Positions 58,483-64,000 of a stretch of 64,000 nucleotides of DNA are shown here, one piece after another. A model generated the notes under the pieces. That model did not search any database, was not told the DNA's origin, and was given only the letters and a program-made list of their open reading frames with translations. The DNA is taken from the NCBI RefSeq assembly GCF_902459465.1, contig NC_047066.1, positions 8,683,047 through 8,747,046 on the forward strand, read 5' to 3'. A program made the position numbers and the translations under genes. This DNA is from Asterias rubens. Its lineage: Eukaryota; Echinodermata; Asteroidea; Forcipulatida; Asteriidae. Position 1 is the stretch's first letter. Each line of letters starts with the position of its first letter.

Positions 58483-58594
58483 TCTGTAGCTAGAGGCACT
58501 CGAATTCTATATTTTAGCAGCGGGTACCGTAACGATTTACTAGATGGAAATTTGCATATCAGGGATAAATAATAAACTAGAATAATCTGCAGGA

Positions 58595-61500
58595 ATGATG
58601 CTGCCGGGACTGGGACCCAAGCCTCGCGCTTCGGGGGTTAAAGTGCTCGTCTTCTTGATGGCTTTTAGTGTATGGATGTGCAAACGTACCGGTGCATCGT
58701 CCGACTTTGATGATGAAGAGATTTATACAACCATAGGCAGATTCTGTAATAATAGGTGAGTGAATTTTTCAGCGGCAGAGCTGTGATGAACAGCCCTCTA
58801 TTGCTTGTGACCAAGTAAGTTTTTATGCCAACAATTATTTTGAATATAATCAATTAGTGTAAAGTGTATTTAAAGGGTTTTAATCCTTTTGTGTACCAAG
58901 TGTTTCGGCCAAGACTTAAATTCATATCCCTGTGAGTGAAGATGGATGCAACATAAGTTACTTGTAGAAATTTATAGCTTCTTTAGTCGTCAGGTTTTTG
59001 AGAAAACAAAAGTGAAAATCACATAGCGATAATCAGGAGATTCTGGTAAGTAAGTTTAACATGCTCTAATATTTTTTGTTTTCCGAGTCTCCCAACAGTT
59101 ATTATAATCGCATAAATACCAGTACTGGTAAATATATAAATGCTACAATTATTTTCGTGACATTGGTTTACTCATTTCTCAAAAACTATACAGCACCCCA
59201 GCTAGTAATATTTTAACGGAAGCTTTCTACCCTTATTATCTTCAAACTGTGTAGATTTAACGTAAAATGTGGACATTGTGTTTTGTGTTCTAAAAAAACC
59301 CCACCCAAACCCTTTAAACTTGTTTTGTATCTTCCAGATGTGAAACAGATTCACAAGGAAGGAACCAATGCTGTGTCAATGTTGTTCATCATTGCCAAAA
59401 AATCTGTGTCTATAATGACTGTCTGCAATGTTTACGAAATCCAGGTATATAAAAACTAATCTTACAAATTATTTCAATTCATCGGGTCATATATTGTTCG
59501 AAAAGTTTAAAATTTCTTCACGTTTTGCTTAAAATTTAGTGTAGCGTAAACGATTCGTGCAACTTAAAGTTAGGGTCATACCTATGTGTGGCTAAAACAA
59601 AATGTGTACTTTCAACAATCCGAAGGCCTACATGTTATAAATATGATAATTAAAGACACCTTTGGTAATTGTCAAAGACCAGTCTTCTCACTTGGTGTAT
59701 CTCAACATATGCACAAAACCTGTGAAAATTTTAGATCAATTGGTCGTCGAAGTTGCGAGATAGTAATGGAAGAAATAACACCCTTGTCACACGAAGTTGT
59801 GGGCTTTTAGATGCTTGATTTCAAGACCTCAAAATCTAAAAATTAAAAAATTGCTTCTTTCTCGAAAACTACGTTACGTCAGAGGGAGCCGTTTTCACAA
59901 TGATTAATACTATCAACAGCTTGTTACCAAGTAAGCTTTTATGCTAACAATTCTTTTGAGTAATTACCAATGGTGTCCAGTGCCTATAAGCAGCCTGCAA
60001 ATAATTTCGTCTGAAATGCCCCGTTGATGTTGATTAAACTTGAGAAAAAAGTATTTCAACAAGTGACAACCTCCAAAGATCACATGCAGGCAATTGTTGG
60101 AAATAATAAATGCCCATGGTGGCCGTTAGAATGATGCCCTACATACGACCAGAGATGCGGTTGGTTCCCCCGCTGTAAACCTCGCTAATTTTTGATGATG
60201 TAATTTCTGATAAAAATGACAGTGACAGTTTGGTTTAATGTTTTCTGACCAAGTGCGTTATTGTTTTTAAGTGACATTTTCACGGGTCATTGTATTGCAT
60301 CAGACAATATTGTGACAGGAAAGGAGCCTGGTTCGATTGGGTTTTATTATTGCTGAGATCTTAAAGTTAATTGGTAAAGGTTTACCAACACAAATCTGAT
60401 TGTTTTTCCCTTCGAACATCAATATTTATTTATTCCAGGTTTGCGCAATGAATGCTTACATCAACAAGATATCACGTGCCGAAATAGCACCTGTAGGCCT
60501 GGAGACAACAGAGAACATGTTAATTGTATATGTAGTCAAGATTTAAAGAGGTGAGTAATTTGAGCGCTCTGTCCGGTTTCACTTTCTCGTCGTTTCTCCT
60601 TAGAGCCATTGGACCCTTTCGGTACAGAAAAAAAAAATCACAGATTTAGAAGTAATTTACAGGGTTTACAGAAGGTAAGGGTGAAAGACTTCTCTTGAAA
60701 TATTAGTCCATAAAATGCTTTACTTTTCGAGAAAACGGTAAAACAATATAAATTCTCGTTAGCGAGAATTACGGATTTATTTTAAACACATGTCATGACA
60801 CGGCGAAACGCGCGGAAACAAGAGTGGGTTTTCCCGTTATTTATTCCCGACTCCGATGACCGATTGAGCCTAAATTTTCCCACAGGTTTGTTGTTTTATA
60901 TATAAGTTGTGATACACGAAGTGTGGGACTTGGACAATACTGTTTATCATAAGTGTATAATGGCTTTAAAGGTAGTGGACAAACACACTATTGGTAATTG
61001 TCAAAGACTAGTCTTCACAGTGTATCTTAACATATGCATAAAATAACTAACCTTTGAAAATTTGAGCTCAATCGGTCTTCGAAGTTGCGAGATAATAATG
61101 AAAGAAAAAAACACTCTTGTCACATGAAGTTGTGTGCGTTCAGATGGTTGATTTCGCGACCACAAGTTCTAAATCTGAGGTCTCGAAATCAAATTCGTGG
61201 AAAATTACTTCTTTCTCAAAAACTATGGCACTTCAGAGGGAGCCGTTTCTCACAATGTTTTATACCATCAATCTATCCCCATTACTCGTCACCAAGAAAG
61301 GTTGTATGCTAATAATTATTTTGAGTAATTACCAATAATGTTCACTGCCTTTAACCTAAAAGCACACAGCTCTACAAAAAGAGTGTTTTTCTCTCATTAT
61401 TGTCTTGCAACGTCGTTGACCGTATGCGTTTAAATTTTCACAGGTTTTTTATTTTATGCATATGCTGGGTTACACCAAGTGACTTGGCCTACTGGTCGTT

Positions 61501-64000
61501 TTCATGTACCAACAGTTTACCCTGCTTTTAATGAAAACTGCATCCATGGTAAAGGGTGGATTGGGTGCGACTTCCATTTGTATCTGACCTTTACAAGCAG
61601 CACTCTTAAGGCCGTGTCTGAAGCGGTGACTTCGGCTACAGCTACGGCTATAGATCAGTGTGTCTGCTAGTGTTGAAAAATAGGCAGAGGCGCTGATGTA
61701 GCCGTAGCCAAACTCGCCGTTTCGGACACGGCATATAGTAAATTAACTTAAAATACTATCCTCCACCCCAAAGGTGCGTAGATGAGGATTACTGGATGAA
61801 ATATTACACTGATATGACAGAAACCAAAGCGCCAGAAACCAGTGGGAACGAGGTTAACGTGACAGCCATTATTTTAGGCTGGATCTTGTCCCTTGTACTT
61901 CTGCTTGTCATTATCGGTGCCGTCGTGTGTTACTTTCAAAGAAAATGCAACTCGTCGGGACAGCCATCTATGTAAGTCATGCATGATTTTTAATGGTCCA
62001 AACAAAAATATTTTAGATACAAATTAAAAAAATTCAAGCATCTGAAAGCACACAAATTTGTGCGACAAGACTGTTTTTTCTTCCATTATTCTCTCGTAAC
62101 TTGGACGACCAATATTGAGCTCAAATTTTCACAGGTTAGTTATTTTATGCTTATGTTGAGATACACCAAGTGAGAAGACTGGTCTTTGACAATTACCAAA
62201 GATGTCCAGTGTCTTTAACAAAACAACAACACAACAACAAATCACCTTTTAAACAGAAAATGAATGATTTTGAGCTAACCATGTTGTCTCTACACAACAC
62301 AAACATCACTTAAAAAACAAAACAAAAAACAATTGAAGGATTTATTCACTCTACGATGTCTCTTCACAGGGTCTCTTCAGACGTGGAATTGACAGCCAAT
62401 GGTAAGCGCTAATATCCACAAAACTCAAGCCAGATGAGTGAACTTAAAGTTAAACCTTTTTAGAAAAAAAAATTATAACTAGTTTAACAGCAACGTATAA
62501 TGATTTGGCCAGCTACGGCTGCGGCTGTTGCTAATAGCAACCAAAGTCCACGACCAAAGCTACAGCTACGGCTACATCGATCGATCTCCACTTCATTAAC
62601 TTAAGCGTTGAAGAATACGATATTATTTTAGCCACAGTCATAGTACTGTCGTAACATGCTAGAGTCGTGAGAGTGCATGCCTTCAATCAGAGAGATGCTT
62701 TGAACATCATGAGCAAAACCCCTACACGGCGGAATTTGACTCCGCAATTTGCTTTTCAAAGCGCAGCAACTGAAACAAAACTTCGGTGGTCATTACATGG
62801 TGTTATGGCAAACCTTAACTATGTCGTATTTCTACCATTCAAAGTTTCAAATCTTACATCAGTCGAATTGTTAATAATCCAAAGTGCTTTTGGTTCTTGT
62901 TTTTGCTCTCTAAATGTAAGAGTGAAAAACACCACTCTTTACTTTTTGAGCTGTCCCTTTATGGTTCTTCAAAAGGAGTGGTGGTTATTTCACTCTTTTA
63001 GAGGGGTTTCACTATAGGACAGAGTGAAAAATCACTCAAAAAGATGCAAACTTCAATCTAAAAGAGTGGAAGACCACTCGAAAAAGAGTTGTCCTTCATA
63101 TGGCTCTTCAAAGAGTGCCTTTTCATTTTTTTTTACATTAAGAGAGTGCACCATGTTTGTTTCTAGGTTCGAGCAGAGCGCAGTTAGCCGTACCACCACC
63201 ACCACCACTACCACTAGGTGGCAGTGTTGGATATTCATACGCGTACGACCACGTGACAACCAATCGAAGTACCGAAGTCCACACGTACGATTACGTAGAC
63301 GACGGAGAGGGGAGCTCCCACTATTTCAAGAATGGGCAAAGAAAGTCGTCATCTGAAGAGAAGGGTGGAGTTACTGAGGACGCTAACGAAACTCAAGTCC
63401 AAGAAGTACCGGTAAGAGATGAGGGGGATGAAGTGACGGGTGTTGACGCAAGAACCACCGATGACGTAGTTGAGGTGACTGACTCGCCATCAGGGGTTCG
63501 CTCAACTGCAGCTGAGGGCATCGACCCCACTTACTTTTCATTGATCCCGACTGAGGAACAAAAGGCACAAAGTGAAGCTTCTGGAAACGAGGTTGCTGCT
63601 GTGCCGAATGAGGGCAATGTGGCATCCTCATCGACAGAGGTTCTTACACAAAAGGCACAAATTGAAGCTTCTGGATACGAGGTTGCTGCTGTGCATCATG
63701 ATGGCAATGTGGCATCCGCGGCGACAGAGGCTCTTACACAAAAGATTCAACATGAAGCCTCTGGGTACGAGGTTGCTCCTGTGCCCAATGAGGGCGATAC
63801 GGCATCCTCATCGTCAGAGGTTCATACAAAAAAGGCACAACATGAAGCCTCTGGGTACGAGGTTGCTGCTGTGCCTCACGAGGGCAATGTGGCATCCTCG
63901 TCGACAGAGGTTCTTACACAAAAAGGAGACCACAACACATATTTTCCACTACTTCTAAACAACACAGATCAAAAGTCCACAAAAGAGGGTTCCGATAGAA
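58595..64000 (+). CDS. Gene F: Cys-rich type I receptor with repeated tail (partial, at least 481 codons)
   Basis: Exons are 58595-58755, 59338-59444, 60439-60550, 61774-61971, 62370-62401 and 63167 to the window edge with no stop. Junctions are GT/AG and the phases equal those of D and E. A signal peptide (VKVLVFLMAFSVWMCK) is followed by a 14-Cys ectodomain (NQCCVNVVHHC, then CRNSTCRPGD and NCIC), a very short stalk, the TM (AIILGWILSLVLLLVIIGAV) and a 32-nt linker exon. The tail begins with PPPPLPLGG and YSYAYDHV, then HTYDYVD and TYFSLIP. It then has four 30-residue repeats (63574-63933) with SGYEVA in three of the four. The ectodomain is distant from D/E but keeps the CC pair and the final CxC. 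Start: two adjacent ATGs at 58595 and 58598. The C terminus is missing. Confidence 0.8.
58785..58875 (+). repeat. 3'-end fragment of a GGACAC-family repeat (gene F intron 1)
   Basis: 'acagccctctattgcttgtgaccaagtaag' to 'ttagtgtaaagtgtattta' matches the last quarter of the family. Confidence 0.5.
58868..59320. mobile_element. Fold-back element of the TTTAAAGGGT family, gene F intron 1
   Basis: It runs from 'tttaaagggttttaatcctt' to 'acccaaaccctttaaac', with internal 'aaaagtgaaaatcacatagc' and 'actcatttctcaaaaacta' shared with 26159-26541. It is diverged. Confidence 0.6.
59645..59990 (+). repeat. GGACAC-family repeat in gene F intron 2
   Basis: It runs from 'ttaaagacacctttggtaat' to 'atggtgtccagtgcctata'. 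It is close to full length. Confidence 0.7.
60606..61495. repeat. Cluster of dispersed repeat pieces in gene F intron 3
   Basis: A reverse TTTAAAGGGT-family fragment (60606-60760) is followed by a short reverse GGACAC fragment (about 60840-60960), a full forward copy (60965-61352) and another reverse fragment (61353-61495). No exon is seen among them. Confidence 0.6.
61610..61732. mobile_element. Diverged copy of the GGCCGTGTC palindromic MITE
   Basis: It opens GGCCGTGTCTGAAGCGG and closes CCGTTTCGGACACGGC with complementary 'ttcggctacagctacggct / agccgtagcc' arms. It ends 41 bases before the gene F TM exon. Confidence 0.75.
62036..62216 (-). repeat. GGACAC-family repeat, 5' half, gene F intron 4
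   Basis: A reverse copy runs from 'gcatctgaaagcacacaaa' to 'agatgtccagtgtcttta'. Confidence 0.6.
62402..63166. other. Gene F intron 5, with MITE and shared-repeat fragments
   Basis: A fragment of the GGCCGTGTC MITE lies near 62512-62600 ('agctacggctgcggct', 'agctacagctacggctaca'). Sequence near 62790-62860 ('tcattacatggtgttatggc', 'accattcaaagtttcaaatc') recurs in HECTD4 DNA at about 1398-1465, so it is another dispersed repeat. 'aagagtg'/'cactctt' motifs repeat at about 62920-63145. No exon is supported. Confidence 0.45.
63574..63933 (+). repeat. Four-copy 90-bp coding repeat in the gene F tail
   Basis: Units start at GAA 63574, 63664, 63754 and 63844. Each encodes EASG(Y/N)EVA(A/P)V..., ending near (L/H)TxKxxx. 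The first copy has Asn in place of Tyr. The unit is open in more than one frame, which gives spurious frames on both strands. Confidence 0.85.

Noticed and set aside
63572-63958. 128-codon plus frame rich in Arg/Leu/His repeats, and an antisense frame at 63383-63631
   Set aside because: These are shadows of the 90-bp coding repeat. The phase of the preceding exon fixes a different frame.

Overview
The window is animal nuclear DNA. It has multi-exon genes with GT/AG introns, a nuclear tRNA-Glu gene, tRNA-derived SINEs, decayed LINE tails and many fold-back (MITE-like) elements. A roughly 370-bp dispersed repeat, ending in a 'cactggacac'-type border, occurs about twenty times and drops into introns throughout. 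From memory, this repeat and the SINEs point to an echinoderm, probably a sea star; that assignment is inference.

Layout. (1) 8-9392, minus strand: the first 13 coding exons (846 codons) of a HECTD4-type giant HECT E3 ubiquitin ligase, running off the left edge. (2) 9882-9953: tRNA-Glu(CTC). (3) 10114-10468: a 177-bp tandem repeat. (4) About 10.76-26.4 kb: an 8.3-kb segment duplicated in tandem, each unit carrying one mucin-like type I membrane protein (gene A at 12185-17291, gene B at 20485-24992). (5) 26.5-32.7 kb: intergenic DNA with a LINE tail, a diverged repeat block, a palindromic MITE and a dead first exon. (6) 32.7-54.8 kb: three units, each opened by the same dispersed repeat: gene C (broken, 33995-37804), gene D (intact, 42159-46176) and gene E (divergent, 49342-54809). 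(7) 58595 to the right edge: gene F, partial.

The main result is that A to F form one tandem family, all on the plus strand. Each is built as a signal peptide, an ectodomain (Cys-rich, or Ser/Thr mucin), a TM segment with a shared Ile/Val-Leu-Gly-x-Ile-Leu core, a tiny linker exon, and a tyrosine-rich cytoplasmic tail. The intron phases are conserved. Both ends of the proteins (signal peptide and TM/tail) are similar across the family, while the ectodomain varies most. Tails carry ITIM-type (S-x-Y-x-x-V/L), YxN and YxxP motifs, suggesting inhibitory or adaptor-recruiting surface receptors, perhaps immune. Function is inferred from motifs only. I do not recognise a named family.

The array is evolving quickly. 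A and B differ in mucin repeat number, in tail motifs and in an early stop. C lost its TM through two deletions. A first exon upstream of C has a nonsense codon. D has a second, alternative first exon. E and F have their own internal tail repeats.
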